A stretch of DNA of 64,000 bases, taken from Bifidobacterium cebidarum (GTDB lineage: Bacteria > Actinomycetota > Actinomycetes > Actinomycetales > Bifidobacteriaceae). The stretch covers positions 34,108-98,107 of the forward strand of contig NZ_WBVS01000008.1 of the NCBI RefSeq assembly GCF_009193305.1, written 5' to 3'. This document shows, in pieces, positions 1-11,708 of this stretch. Under the pieces are notes generated by a model, which saw nothing but the letters and a program-made list of their open reading frames with translations, was not told where the DNA came from and did not search any database. Position numbers and translations under genes: made by a program. Each line of letters begins with the position of its first letter. Position 1 is the first letter of the stretch.

Positions 1-2975
1 TCCACCGCCGACGGAGAAAGCGTAATAATAGGCTGCTCGTCAGGTTTCTTCCGCGGCGTTTCGCTGCCCTGCTGGTCAAATGTTTGGCCATCACACTGGG
101 CGAAGTACCAATGCATTGGATTCGCTGCATCAATCCCATGAGCAGCGAGTATGCCTAAAGCGGCCGCCGCATCTCGTTCCCGACGGGGAAAGTCATGCGT
201 TTCCGCGAGCGCGACGCGCGCGGCAGCTACGAGATCGCGCGGGTTGCCGTCCAGCCCAGCAAACAGTTCATCAGCAGTCTCGTTGGCATGTTCGTCATCG
301 CCCACATGATCGGCATGATCAGCACAGGAACCCACTGCAGTGAATACCACTTCCTTACTATCTCTTGGATACCGTTCCGGAAGGTATCCGAACAGGAAGT
401 CCGAGGGACTGGTGTCATCACTCCACACGGCACTGACGAATACCTGCTCGGATGCTCTGGTCAACGAGACGAGGAAGCTTTTCTTCTCGCTGGATAGCAC
501 CGATATGAATCGTGGATCGTGACCCTGAGCGTCAGTACCGGCCCGAGTGCCGCGCAGCACGAGTTCCGCAAGCTCTTCTCCGCCAAACATGGTGTTACGG
601 CTAGCGAGATTCGGCCACACATCCTGTTCGACTGCAGGAATCCACACATATGGCCAATGCCGACCTGCTGCGCCCGCCGGCGTGGCAAGACTCACCGCGT
701 CTTCGACCGGGCCGACGCGCGCCAGGGAATCCGCCTGCACCTGCATATTGCACACTTGGGCTATGAACCCTGTGATATTGGCGCTGACTGCGGAGTTTTC
801 GGCGAATTGGAACAATCGCATGGCTGCGTCCAACCGGTCATTCGCCGACCGTCCATCCGGCGTATTCGTCAAGGCCGTCTTCTGCCATGACGATGCCACA
901 CCTGCTGCATGCCATGCAATGGACAAGACATTGATAGGCACATCCCGCTGATCTTCCGGAAGAGCACGCAATTGCGCACTGACGCGATCGACCAGATTCC
1001 ACAGATTCATGAATGCCTGTGCCTGGGGATCATTGCCTAATACCGCGTTTACCGCAGCGAGCACTTGTTGTGTCGGAACAGATTCATCATCCAAAGCAAG
1101 CATGACGTACAACGCATCGACGCCAAACGCAAGATCGGAATGCGCAGCACTGTCCATAATGGTGTCATCAATGATAATGGGCGGTTTGATATGTTCCACA
1201 TCCGAGTCCGTTGCCAGGACAGTCGCGCGGAGGGCTTCTACACTGCCGCTGAGCGTATGCCAACCATTCACCAATGCGGCGAGCGAACCTTCCTCACCGA
1301 CCACTGATGCCAATGATTCCAAGGCGTCCATAGCCGATTCGATTGGCGAAAGGCGCGCGCTTCTTCCTTGCCCCGGCTTTTTTCCGGTGGTAATGAGCGG
1401 ACCATGCATCAGGGTGTTGACCCGTGCACGGGTAAAAGCAGCTATCTGAGCCAGGGTCATGGCGCAGTGTCGCACACCATCCGCCCGAAGACGAGCAAGC
1501 TCGACAAGGGCGAATAATCCCTGGACGAACGGCTCATCCTTAAGAGGTCTTGTGACCGAGGAGTACCGAACCGGCACGCCATCGCGCCGCAGACGTTCTC
1601 CGAACACGCGCACGGTGGCATTATCATGCGCGATGACCGCCATATCGTTCCAACGAATATGACGGTCAAGGTGCGTGCGCTTGATACGCCACACCACATC
1701 ATCCAGTTCTTCACGCGAGGAGCGATACAGCCCCGTCAACAGCGAATGATCATCCGACATATCCCTTGCACCAGCGGTTAACGCCTCAGTCAGCTTGCCG
1801 GGGCGCTTGGCAAGGGGCAGCTGCTCCTCTTCCTCCGATGGAATGGACAACGATACCCGCGATGCCACCACGTGTGCATAATTCGGTTCCGATACCGACC
1901 CGCCATGTGCGCTTGGGGATTGTAGAGGAACCACGACGGCATGCAATTGCCCTGAACAAGCACGGCGCATAAGATATTCGGGGTATGACCCGCGAAATGT
2001 CTGCACCGCTTCATCCGGATTGCCGACCAATACGATGGCCGCGCCGGACTGATGCAGCTCTTCCAGGAATCTCAGACCGGCCAGGGTTATGTCCTGCACG
2101 TCATCCACCACTACGAGCCGTGGAATAGCTGAATGCCACAAACCGGAATCCGTCTGAGCACTAGGCCGGCAAGATTCGCCGCTATCCCCTCCAGCGGACT
2201 GACGGATTCGAATGTCTCGCACCTCACGCGCGCCAGCCACCAGTAAATATGACGCATCCAGGCGATATTGCTGCGGAAATGCTTCCGATTGGGCATGGAT
2301 GTATTCCGCGCGCAATGCAAATGCCAGCTTCCATTGCACTAACAGACGCGCATCCATTTGGACAGCATGCAGCAACTCCGGCTCGTCATGCCGGCTGACA
2401 CCAAGCTCATCCAGGCGGGCAAGCATATCTCTCAATTGGCTGATGAATGCATCTGAAATACCGCGTGCCATGATTTCTGCGCTGGTGGAACCGCCAACCA
2501 CGGTCTCGCTGGAATCCATAATCAGTGACGCCCACTGGGATTGCGCAAAATACTCGCGCAATAGCAGGCATGTCCGGCATTCATCACCGGCAATGGCATG
2601 AGTCATATGCACGGCCATGACACGTCTGAGCAGTGCATCCTGTTCAGCACCATTCAGCAAACGTGGCTCGACCATTCCCAATTCGGCACGCGATGCCGCG
2701 ATCACACGAAATGCCACAGCGCCCAATGTGGTGACCGGCCTTGCCTGACTTGAAGATCCCAGCTCGCGTATTACGCGATTGCCCAACTGATCCGCGGCAA
2801 CGCGGCCCGATACGGTCATTACCGCTTGACTGTCGCCGTATCGACGAAGCCCTTCGAGCAGCACAGCCATTGCATACTCCGTTTTCCCTGAACCGGGCAC
2901 ACCGACTACCAGCCTCGACGCGCCATCGCGTTCGATGCCGTCCAGCAGCAATGAAAGGTTCCTGTTCTCGTTCAT
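1..2975 (-). CDS. UvrD-family ATP-dependent helicase, AdnA/AdnB-like, 3' end outside window
   Basis: The frame is open from the ATG at 2975 to the left edge, about 991 codons, with no stop. Walker A (GVPGSGKT) lies near residue 25. A Walker B-like VVVDDVQD lies in the middle of the motor, with Asp where most UvrD proteins have Glu (DExQ). A motif V/VI-type stretch (EQDVWPNLASRN) follows near 1550-1600 on the plus strand reading. The last visible residues (ITLSPSAV, at 3-35) resemble the entry to the C-terminal PD-(D/E)XK nuclease domain of actinobacterial AdnA/AdnB helicase-nucleases, so the missing part is probably a nuclease. Such enzymes resect double-strand breaks. A second Adn subunit would be expected just left of the window. 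Family assignment is by motif recognition only. Confidence 0.82.
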   Translation of the reverse strand, partial: MNENRNLSLLLDGIERDGASRLVVGVPGSGKTEYAMAVLLEGLRRYGDSQAVMTVSGRVAADQLGNRVIRELGSSSQARPVTTLGAVAFRVIAASRAELGMVEPRLLNGAEQDALLRRVMAVHMTHAIAGDECRTCLLLREYFAQSQWASLIMDSSETVVGGSTSAEIMARGISDAFISQLRDMLARLDELGVSRHDEPELLHAVQMDARLLVQWKLAFALRAEYIHAQSEAFPQQYRLDASYLLVAGAREVRDIRIRQSAGGDSGESCRPSAQTDSGLWHSAIPRLVVVDDVQDITLAGLRFLEELHQSGAAIVLVGNPDEAVQTFRGSYPEYLMRRACSGQLHAVVVPLQSPSAHGGSVSEPNYAHVVASRVSLSIPSEEEEQLPLAKRPGKLTEALTAGARDMSDDHSLLTGLYRSSREELDDVVWRIKRTHLDRHIRWNDMAVIAHDNATVRVFGERLRRDGVPVRYSSVTRPLKDEPFVQGLFALVELARLRADGVRHCAMTLAQIAAFTRARVNTLMHGPLITTGKKPGQGRSARLSPIESAMDALESLASVVGEEGSLAALVNGWHTLSGSVEALRATVLATDSDVEHIKPPIIIDDTIMDSAAHSDLAFGVDALYVMLALDDESVPTQQVLAAVNAVLGNDPQAQAFMNLWNLVDRVSAQLRALPEDQRDVPINVLSIAWHAAGVASSWQKTALTNTPDGRSANDRLDAAMRLFQFAENSAVSANITGFIAQVCNMQVQADSLARVGPVEDAVSLATPAGAAGRHWPYVWIPAVEQDVWPNLASRNTMFGGEELAELVLRGTRAGTDAQGHDPRFISVLSSEKKSFLVSLTRASEQVFVSAVWSDDTSPSDFLFGYLPERYPRDSKEVVFTAVGSCADHADHVGDDEHANETADELFAGLDGNPRDLVAAARVALAETHDFPRRERDAAAALGILAAHGIDAANPMHWYFAQCDGQTFDQQGSETPRKKPDEQPIITLSPSAV

Positions 2976-3013
2976 GGTTCAAGACTAAGCCCCAAATTCT
3001 AAGAGGGAAAAAT

Positions 3014-3043
3014 TTTACCGCGTCTCAATACAGCCTTTATGCT
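3014..3043 (+). promoter_or_regulatory. Candidate promoter of the kinase gene
   Basis: TTTACC at 3014-3019 and TATGCT at 3038-3043 are separated by 18 bp and sit 54 bp before the kinase start codon, in the 122-bp gap between two divergent genes. Both hexamers are imperfect, so this is only a plausible match. Confidence 0.35.
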
Positions 3044-3097
3044 GGCAGTATCCTGAACCACAGGGGTGGCATTGATGATTCAATCAAGGGGGAGATC

Positions 3098-4513
3098 ATG
3101 TCCGTTACCATTGCACCGCCGCAATTGCCGGGCTATGATTTCGTGCAGCAATTGGGCTCTGGCGCAGCTGCCACGGTCTTCCTCTATAACCAACGCATGC
3201 CGCAACGACCGGTTGCGGTAAAAGTCAGCAATACCGCGCTCAATCCGCAGGCTGCCGCCTCCTTCAACCGTGAAGCGAATTTCATGGCGAAGCTCTCAGC
3301 GAATCCTTATATTTTGCCGGTTTACGATGCCGGCATTACCTCGGACGGCCGCGGATTCATGGTGGTTGCATATGCCCCGGGCGGATCATACGACAATGCG
3401 ATGAAGGCACAGTCCTTAACCTGCGAGCAGGTACTGGATCTCGGCATCAAACTCGCAGGAGCTCTGTATACCGCACATCGCAACAACATCATTCATCACG
3501 ACATCAAGCCCAGCAATATCCTTATTACCGCTCAGGGGCTACCTGTCTTAAGCGACTTCGGCATATCCTCTGATGCGTATGACCGGAGCGCCACCGGGTT
3601 TTCATTACCTTGGGCCCCTCCCGAGGTTCTCGAACACCACGCCAATGGAGCAGAAACAGCAGACGTGTATTCGTTGGCGGCCACACTCTATGCACTGCTA
3701 GCAGGCAGTTCTCCATATCAGCATGGCTATCATCCACTCACGCAATCAGAATTGGCGGATCTAATCGTCAATCACCCGCTTCCCCACATCGGCAGGCCCG
3801 ATGTACCCGCAAACGTGGAATCCGTGCTGAGCAAGGCCTTGGCCAAAGACCCCGATCAACGGTATTACTCCGCATTGGAATTTGCACGGGCCATGCAACG
3901 GGCACAATCAGCCGATTACGGTCATATCACTCCAGTAGTTGCCGATGGGGTTCCCGCTTACCCAAAGGACTCGCCACGTCGGAGTGGCACCATCGCAAAA
4001 GCTCCGCGGCCGACGAATAACGCACGCCACTGGCTTCAACCTTTGCTGATGGTCGTATCCGCCATGGCGGTCATCGCCGCCGTGTGTCTGGTGTTCATTA
4101 TCGTGATTTTCCCCAGAATGGACACTTCACCGACTTCCGGCATCTCTCAGGTAGATATTTCCAAAAGCGGTGAATCAAAACACAGCAAAACGAGCCCGAA
4201 CGACGATACCGTCACCGACACTTCGAACGGCCAAGTGCCATCGCCGGAAAATCTATCCGGCCAATATTCAACGGATGGCGCATCGGTTACCTTCACATGG
4301 ACGAATCCCGATCCGCGCGATGGCGACTCCTATGCATGGTCGTTGATCCAGTCGGATGCCGCTGACCAAAGCACCCAAACCAGCACCACCGAACGGACAT
4401 CCGTCGCCGTTAGCCCTCAGGAAGGTTCTCAAACCTGCATTCAGGTATCGCTCGTGCGAGCCAATCGGCAAATGTCCGCCAATCCCGCCATCTCATGTGC
4501 CACAAAACCATGA
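3098..4513 (+). CDS. Membrane Ser/Thr protein kinase (Pkb2-like), non-RD type
   Basis: Eukaryotic-type (Hanks) kinase of 471 aa. The start at 3098 is chosen because AAGGGGGAG lies 4-5 nt upstream; an open frame continues upstream but lacks a good ribosome site. Seen: a glycine loop GSGAAATV (20-27) lacking the third glycine, ATP-binding Lys42 (VAVKV), catalytic loop HHDIKPSN (133-140) with Asp135, DFG at 153-155 and an APPE motif. His134 replaces the usual Arg of HRD, so this is a non-RD kinase. A proline/basic linker leads to one membrane segment at about 316-337 and an external Ser/Thr-rich domain of roughly 130 aa with an FN3-like WTNPDPRDGDSYAW stretch. It heads the PFNA-like cluster. The substrate is not evident. 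Confidence 0.9.
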   Translation: MSVTIAPPQLPGYDFVQQLGSGAAATVFLYNQRMPQRPVAVKVSNTALNPQAAASFNREANFMAKLSANPYILPVYDAGITSDGRGFMVVAYAPGGSYDNAMKAQSLTCEQVLDLGIKLAGALYTAHRNNIIHHDIKPSNILITAQGLPVLSDFGISSDAYDRSATGFSLPWAPPEVLEHHANGAETADVYSLAATLYALLAGSSPYQHGYHPLTQSELADLIVNHPLPHIGRPDVPANVESVLSKALAKDPDQRYYSALEFARAMQRAQSADYGHITPVVADGVPAYPKDSPRRSGTIAKAPRPTNNARHWLQPLLMVVSAMAVIAAVCLVFIIVIFPRMDTSPTSGISQVDISKSGESKHSKTSPNDDTVTDTSNGQVPSPENLSGQYSTDGASVTFTWTNPDPRDGDSYAWSLIQSDAADQSTQTSTTERTSVAVSPQEGSQTCIQVSLVRANRQMSANPAISCATKP

Positions 4514-4561
4514 GTCCGGTCTAGACTGACGTGAAGAACAGGGAAGTTCGGTGAAAATCCA

Positions 4562-7500
4562 ATGGCAAACTCATCACACGCACATAATCGGCACAGATGC
4601 AACGCCTTCGCACGCCGTTTGCTGCCATTAGAACGCCGTAGCCGGCTGATGCCGATACTGGCGCTTCTTGCACTATTGGCGTTGCTCGCCGGAGCAGTGA
4701 TTATCAGTTCAGTCACCAAGCAGCACGTGCAATTGGACGACGGCACCGTATGGGTCACATCACTCAACCATCAGAAAGCAGCACGATTCAACGTCAAGAA
4801 TCAGGAAGCCGACGCTGGCATCGCTTCGGCAGCACCACAATTCGATATTGCACAGCACAACGGCAATACGATATTGACCGAACCCGGCCAAGCCACTTCA
4901 ATCAAAGCCTCCACGGTCGGCACCGATGCACAAACCAATGTCAAAGCCAATACCACGGCACTCACTGGAGGCGACACCCTCGCATTCATCAACCAGAACA
5001 CAGGAAACGTATGGACAGGCCGAGCCAATCAGCTCGATGCGCTATCGCCAACCACCACCGCGCCTCAGATGAAACTTGGTTCAGGTGGCCGTATCGCGGT
5101 AACCCATAACGGGGACAGTCTACGGGTATCGGCCATCCGATGGCATGATTCTCATGCTGCAGGATTCCGGTTCCTCCACCACGCAGGAACTAGGCTCCCT
5201 TTCCGACGGGCGACAACAAGCAGCAGATAGTTTTACCGTCATCGGCGATATACCAGTAATCACGTCAGGAAATACCGTGATGTCCATCAAGAGGAAGGTC
5301 ACGGTCGACGCTGCTGGCACACTGACGCTCCAAGCCCCCTCGACAGACGGCAGACAAGCCGGATGGGTGGTTGCGTCATCGCCGCGCGGCGTTGCAATAG
5401 TTCAGTTGAAGTCCAACGGCAAAACACAATTCTTCGTCACAGGAGGCAAGGGCGATCCAGCTCAACCAGTCTCCACCAATGGCTGCGTGTATGCAGCTTG
5501 GAGTCAGGAATCCCACAATTACATTCGCATATGCGGCGAGGACGCTTCGGCGGATGATTTTACGACCTTGGAATCGGTAAACGCCACCTCGCAATTGGTG
5601 TTCCGCACCAACCATAGGCTGGTAGTGCTCAATGATGTGACCAATGGCAATGTATGGAACCCCAACAGCAACACCAAGGTCATCAAAATCCAATGGAACA
5701 CCATACAGACCGAACGAAACGAGCAGCAACAGGACAACAGCGACTCGGCGAACAATCAGCATGACTTTTCAAAAACCTGTTCCGCAAAGTCAGGGCAAAT
5801 CCAAGCCGAGGACGATCAGATAGGCGCGCGGGCCGGATCCGAACAGATTCTTGACGTGCTACGCAACGATGAACAGACCGACTGTTCCGTGTTGACCATC
5901 ACCAAGGTCAGCGCCGTTAATGGCGCCAATATCACGGTGGCCCCAATCTATGACGGCCGATACCTGCAGATGGATGCATCGACGGCATCAGCGGGCACTG
6001 CGACGTTCTCCTATGACATTTCGGATGGGCGCGGGCAAACCTCCACCGCCACGGTAACCGTAACGTTGACCGAGCAGAGCAATCATGCGCCCGTACAGTC
6101 GGATATCCCGCCTGAATACAACGTCGAGCAAGGCGCCAGCTACACAGCCAATGTGCTTGGCAGTTTCACCGATCCGGACGGTGACCCATTGACGCTCGTT
6201 TCCGCCGCGGCGCAAAACACCGATCAGGTCCAGGTCTCCACACGGGCGGACGGTCAGCTCACGTTCAATACCGGTTCCCAAACTTCAGGACGAGTCAGCG
6301 TGCAGGTCATCGTATCGGATGGTGAAGCGACCGGCACCGGTGTGCTTTATTTTTCGGTGAAGCCGGCCAATACCCTGGCGGCGACTATCGATCCAGTCGC
6401 CAAAACCACAACACCGGCTACGGACACCATCATCGATCTTGCGCCCTATGTTCATGGCACTTCCATGCAGCCGGCGCAGCTCAGCCAAGTCGATACGCCA
6501 AACGGCGTGGTTATCACAACGAACGCGACAGATATGTCGATATCGTTCAAAGCCACAAAACCAGGCACCTATTATGTGCCATACACCATCACCCAGGGCA
6601 CCATTCCCGCAACCGGCCTGGCCCGGGTCGAAGTGCAGCCGGTCACCGGCGAATCCGCCAAACCGATAGCCGCCAACGATGTCGCTCTTCTGGGAGCGGA
6701 TAACACGGCGATTGTGGAGCCTCTGACCAATGACGTCGATCCAATGGGCGGTATCCTGTCCGTAACCACCGTAAGCACCGCGGCTGATTCCGGCATCAAA
6801 GTTGGTCTGGTGAGCCACAAACGCGTGTATATCACCGCACGCCAAATTCCAACAAGTCCAACACCAATCAGCTACACCGTGGCCAATGCCGCAGGCACAT
6901 CCACCGGAACCATAGTGCTACAGCCACCGGCACTGACCGCTGCCAATTCAGCCCCCAAAGCGAGCAACGTCAACGCCCAAGTGCGCACAGGCGGCATCGC
7001 ATCCGTGGATGTGCTGGACCATGTGGATTATTCCGATGGCACCACGGTGCGACTGAAAGACAACCTGCAATACGACAAGAGCACATTCAAAGGACTGATA
7101 TTCGTCTCTGCGGATACAGTACGCTATCAGGCTTCGCAAGAAGTGGGTGTCTTCCCTATCACATACACGGTGGAAGACAACCTCGGCAATGTGGCGTCCG
7201 CCACCATCACCATCACCGTCCATGCAAGCAATGCGGCGAGCAAAGCCCCACCTACCCCGCATAACACGGAAGCTCAGGTCGCCGCAGGGCAAAAGGTCCG
7301 TATTCCCATCACGTTAACAGGCATTGATACGGATGGCGATGACGATCAGCTGCTCGGTCTCGGCAATAGGGCGCCTTTACTGGGACGTATCGTCGAAGTG
7401 GGAGCGGACTATCTCATCTATGAGGCTTACCCGGATTCCTCCGGTACGGATACATTCTCCTATGCAGTGGAGGATTGGACAGGCCAGCGAGCCCAGGCAC

Positions 7501-10500
7501 AGATACGTGTCGGCGTTTTCCAAGGCGCATCCGATTCCGGCGTATACGCGCGCGATGACACCATCACATTACGACCAAACACAGTGGCCACTGTGCCGGT
7601 AACACAAAACGATATTTCCGGGGACAACACCGATCTCACAGTCGGCGAACATGTTGAGGTTCAAGGCATCGATGGCGTCAGCGTAAAAGACAACATGATC
7701 GCGTTCACCACTCCCCCAAAAGCCACCACCGCGTACATCGCCTACACCGTTCAGGACAGGGCCGGGCTTTCCGACACCGCCACGCTCAGCGTGAATGTGG
7801 ATCCCAATGCCCCAATCGAACCTCCTACGGCATACGACTATCGAGTGCCTTCGGCCGCCACCATCGACAAGCAGTCCGTAGACGTTGATGTATCCCCATG
7901 GATCGCCAATCCTTCCGGCACAACCGACGAACTCAGCGTAGCCGTGCACCCCTCCGCCGCTGATCATGCGCGAGTCAAAGGCGGAAAGCATTCGACCATC
8001 ATTACCGTGGATCTCACCGCGCAGGCACGAGCCGTGCCCTATACCGTGACGAACACGACGTACCACAGCACGTCCACGGCGTTCATCCAAGTGCCAGCCT
8101 ATGGCGTGTTCCCTCCAACACTGCGTCCCAAGACACCTGAGCTCAAGGTCAACGCCCGTGAAACCATTCAGATCAATATCAATGATTATGTTCGTGTCGG
8201 TGCGGGAAAGGAGCCCTATATCGAAAGCGCTGGCTCAGTGAGCGCCACCAAAGCATCGAACTCAGACCTTTACGTGAACAGCACCACGCTGAAGTTCACA
8301 GCAGATAAGGATTACGCCGGACCGGCATCAATCACCTTTACCGCGGTGGACGGCAAGCCTGAATCGTTCAAAACCAAAATCATCAATTCCGCGGTCATCA
8401 CACTCCAAATCACGATTGTCGGACGAGATGTGCCACCTCCCACATTCTCCTCGCCCACCATCGACATAGAGGCGGGTGCTGAAGCCAAGACCATTGATGT
8501 AACGGCGCTGACCCACTCCCCCAACGGCTTGTATGACGATGAGAAGCATTACTCCTATTCCGGTGGGGATTCCTCCGGTCCTATCGCCTCGAGCCTGTCA
8601 TCCGCCGGCCTCCTGAAGGTGTCGGCACGAGTCGATGCGGCACCGGGCACCACCGCGTCCATACCCATAGCAATCAAATACAGCAAAGGCACCGTGAATG
8701 CGGGTATAACCGTGCGCGTGACGGTATCCACGCGTCCGCTCGCGCGCATCGGCAACCAATCGGTTACCGTCAAAGCCGGTTCCACTGCAACGGTGAATAT
8801 GCTAGCCGACGCATACAATCCATTCCCTGAATCGGCCTTAAATGTTACCAATTGCCGCACCGATGATGCATCCAAACTATCCGTTACCAGTTGCGCATCA
8901 TCAGGCATCATCGTCATAGCCGCCGCCTCTGATATCGGCGCGTCCTCCAACACGGTGTTGGTAAATGTATCGGACGGCACAAAAGCCAAAGAGCGTGAAG
9001 TCACCGGAAACCTTACCGTCTCCGTCATAGACAGGCCCGAGCCCCCACTGCTATCCCCGGTCGCCGGCGACCCGCAAGATGGCGCGGTGAATCTCAGTTG
9101 GACTCCAGGATCCGCCAATGGCAGCCCCATCACTGATTACAAAGTGCAGTGGACCGGTGCCGGAAGAGGGGAAAAGTCCTGTGGAGCGGTGACCGCATGT
9201 CAAATCACGGGACTTGCCAATGGTAAAAACTATTCCTTTACCGTAAGCGCCAAAAACGAGGTCGGATGGTCCAAAGCATCCAGCGCCGTCAACGCAACGC
9301 CGGATAACGCGCCTTCCGCTCCCACCAATGTTCAGGTGGAAGGAGGCAACAAGCAGGCAACAGTGACGTGGAATCCTCCTGAAGGAAATTTCAGCGCAGT
9401 CGATAATTACACCGTCACCATTGCTGGCGCTGGATCCACACAAAGCAAGGAAACAGGCGGAACAGACACGCAGGCCACCTTCGTATTCAATAACAACGAC
9501 ATTACCGATGGCACATCCGTGACGGCAACGGTAAAAGCACATAACAAGGCCAATTGGGGTCCGGAATCCGCCGCATCCAATCCGCAAATCATTTGGGGAG
9601 ACCCTGATGCCCCTACTATGACGATGACCAATGACGACACCACGGTCACGATCATCGCGACGTCCAATGACAATCGCAATGCCGGATGCACGAGCATAGC
9701 CATTACCGGAGCGGTGAGCGACAACGTCGCATGCACGAACGGTACCACCACGTTCACGGTGCCGGAAAGCGCGCTCAATACGGATGAATTCACCGTAAAA
9801 GCCACAGTGCAACCGGAGCGTAACGCCACCCCGGAATCGGCACAGGCACAAATCAGGCCGACGTACAGCGTCAAAGCCCCTTCGAATGTCAGCACCTCTG
9901 GTAATGCGGGCCAATGTATCGTCCGCTGGTCCAAGCAAGGACGTGCACAATCATTCAAAGTAAACGCAAATGGCATCGGCACCACCACCGTACCCGGCGA
10001 TGAGACATCGCACACATTCACCATGATTCCTTGGGCCACATGCAATAGAGCCTCGGTCACGCAGACGTTCAATGGAACGTCCAGTGCACCAGGGATAGGC
10101 AGCCCAGTCTCAGGACAACCATACGTGTATGAAGTGCCGGCGGACATCATCGCACCGAATGAACTGCGCTGGTCAGACAACGAGCACGTTATCAATGTCA
10201 CCGGCGGATCGATCAACACCTATGGCAAGGATGCGACCATTCAGATCATCATCAACGACAGGCCGTTCACCTGGATTCCCGGACAATCATTGGATGTTAC
10301 CGGATTGCCGAGCGCCGAGTCCTATACCTGGAGCGTCAAAGTAACCGGCAATAGCGGCTTGCAAGCCCTCGACAGCACAGCGCAAGGCGGTACTGTCCAG
10401 GGAGCGCGATCCTCCACACAATCAGCGGCTCCGATGTCGTTCAGATCATCGACCAATGTCGACACGCTCACCGAACATCCTTGGATACTCGGTCTGGCCA

Positions 10501-10514
10501 ATACACCGCAATGA
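4562..10514 (+). pseudogene. Giant membrane-anchored Ig-like/fibronectin type III protein, frameshifted
   Basis: Two overlapping frames form one protein. The first (from ATG 4562) has a basic N-terminus and a membrane segment at about 30-50, then about 145 residues of outside domain. The second frame carries on without homology loss from about 5139. Removing one C from the CC at 5137-5138 restores SAIDGMILML and gives one 1983-codon frame. The outer part holds many cadherin/Ig-like repeats (e.g. LTNDVDPMGG near 6730), then two FN3 domains at roughly 1495-1680 (residue count of the repaired protein), then a C-terminal domain ending without an anchor motif. Role inferred: a surface adhesin or sensor partner for the neighbouring kinase; related FN3 proteins of B. 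longum are reported to bind host TNF-alpha (from memory). It may be a sequencing error. The ribosome site is weak (GGGAAG, 15 nt away). Confidence 0.85.
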
Positions 10515-10579
10515 ACGCAAACGAAGCGACACAACAGCAATCCACCTCAGTTGTTATGAATCACACCATAGGAGCACAT

Positions 10580-11695
10580 ATGAGCGAGCACATCGATGAC
10601 GCAACGCAGCTGTCCGACGCCACCCAATTGTCAGACAGCACCCTTCTGTCGCATCTGCCTCATGGACCACTCGACCATGCCAGCGAAGCCATATCCCCCA
10701 CAGCCTCCGCAACGACCAACGCCGGCTTCATACCGCAAGCCTCACCACAGATAGAAGAGTTCCAACAAGCCTTCAGCAACCTGGTGCGTAATATCTCGCA
10801 AGTGGTCATCGGCAAATCGGTTCCCATCAAGCAATGCGTCACCGCGTTGATGGTCGGCGGGCATGTGCTGCTCGAAGACAATCCGGGTACCGGCAAGACG
10901 CAGCTGGCCCGAGGCCTGGCAAATTCCATCGCCGCCAGTTTCAAACGCATTCAGTTCACTCCGGATCTGCTGCCTTCCGATGTGGTGGGAGTCACGTATT
11001 ACGACCAGAAGCGCGGTGAATTCGAATTCCGCGATGGCCCGATATTCGCATCCATCGTCCTGGCCGATGAAATCAACCGAGCCTCGCCAAAAACACAGTC
11101 CGCGCTGCTGGAAGTCATGGAGGAGCAGAAGGTTACGGTGGATGGCCAGACACATGATGTACCCCAACCGTTCATCGTGATCGCGACCCAGAATCCCATC
11201 GAGCAGCTTGGCACCTACGCGTTGCCTGAAGCGTAGATGGACCGATTCCTCATAAAAACCTCTATCGGCTACCCGAGCCACGACGCGTCAGTGGACATTC
11301 TCAAACAGGTGGATATCACCGATCGTGCACAGACCGTTTCTCCCGTGCTGTCGGGCAATGATGTGCTCCGCTTGCGCCAAACCGCCGCCATCGTATATGT
11401 GGATGACTCAATCCGCGAATACATTGTGCGCATCATCGAAGCAACACGGCATAACGAACGGATCACCGTAGGCGCTTCGATGCGTGGAGCACTGGCGCTC
11501 ACCCGTTGCGCCAGAATTTGGGCGGCCGCGGATGGTCGAGCCTATGTGATCCCGGACGATGTCAAGGATCTTGCCGTAGCGGTTCTTGCCCATCGCATCA
11601 TGCTCACCCCTGAGGCCACATTCGACGGTACCACCGCCGAACACCTTATCGAACAAATCCTCGAAGACGTTCCCACGCCCACCATGGGAGCCTGA
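10580..11695 (+). pseudogene. MoxR-family AAA+ ATPase interrupted by an in-frame TAG
   Basis: MoxR ATPases act as chaperone-like remodelers and usually sit next to DUF58 proteins, as here. The start at 10580 has GGAG 5 nt upstream; an ATG at 10511 overlapping the FN3 stop (ATGA) is an alternative. Walker A (NPGTGKT) is near residue 102 and Walker B (IVLADEINRA) near 160. At 11234-11236 the frame has TAG exactly where the family motif LPEAQxDRF requires Gln (CAG). The same frame then continues MDRFLIKTSIGYP to 11695 with the sensor-2 and lid region intact. So a single C-to-T change splits a 371-codon gene at codon 219. An ATG follows the TAG directly, so the C-terminal half could be translated by reinitiation, but it lacks the P-loop. 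Confidence 0.88.
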
Positions 11696-11708
11696 AAGGT
11701 ATAGGCAT

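Noticed and set aside
1..2975. Frameshifted or degenerate gene
   Set aside because: Reading the minus frame from 2975 gives no stop; it is simply cut by the window edge.
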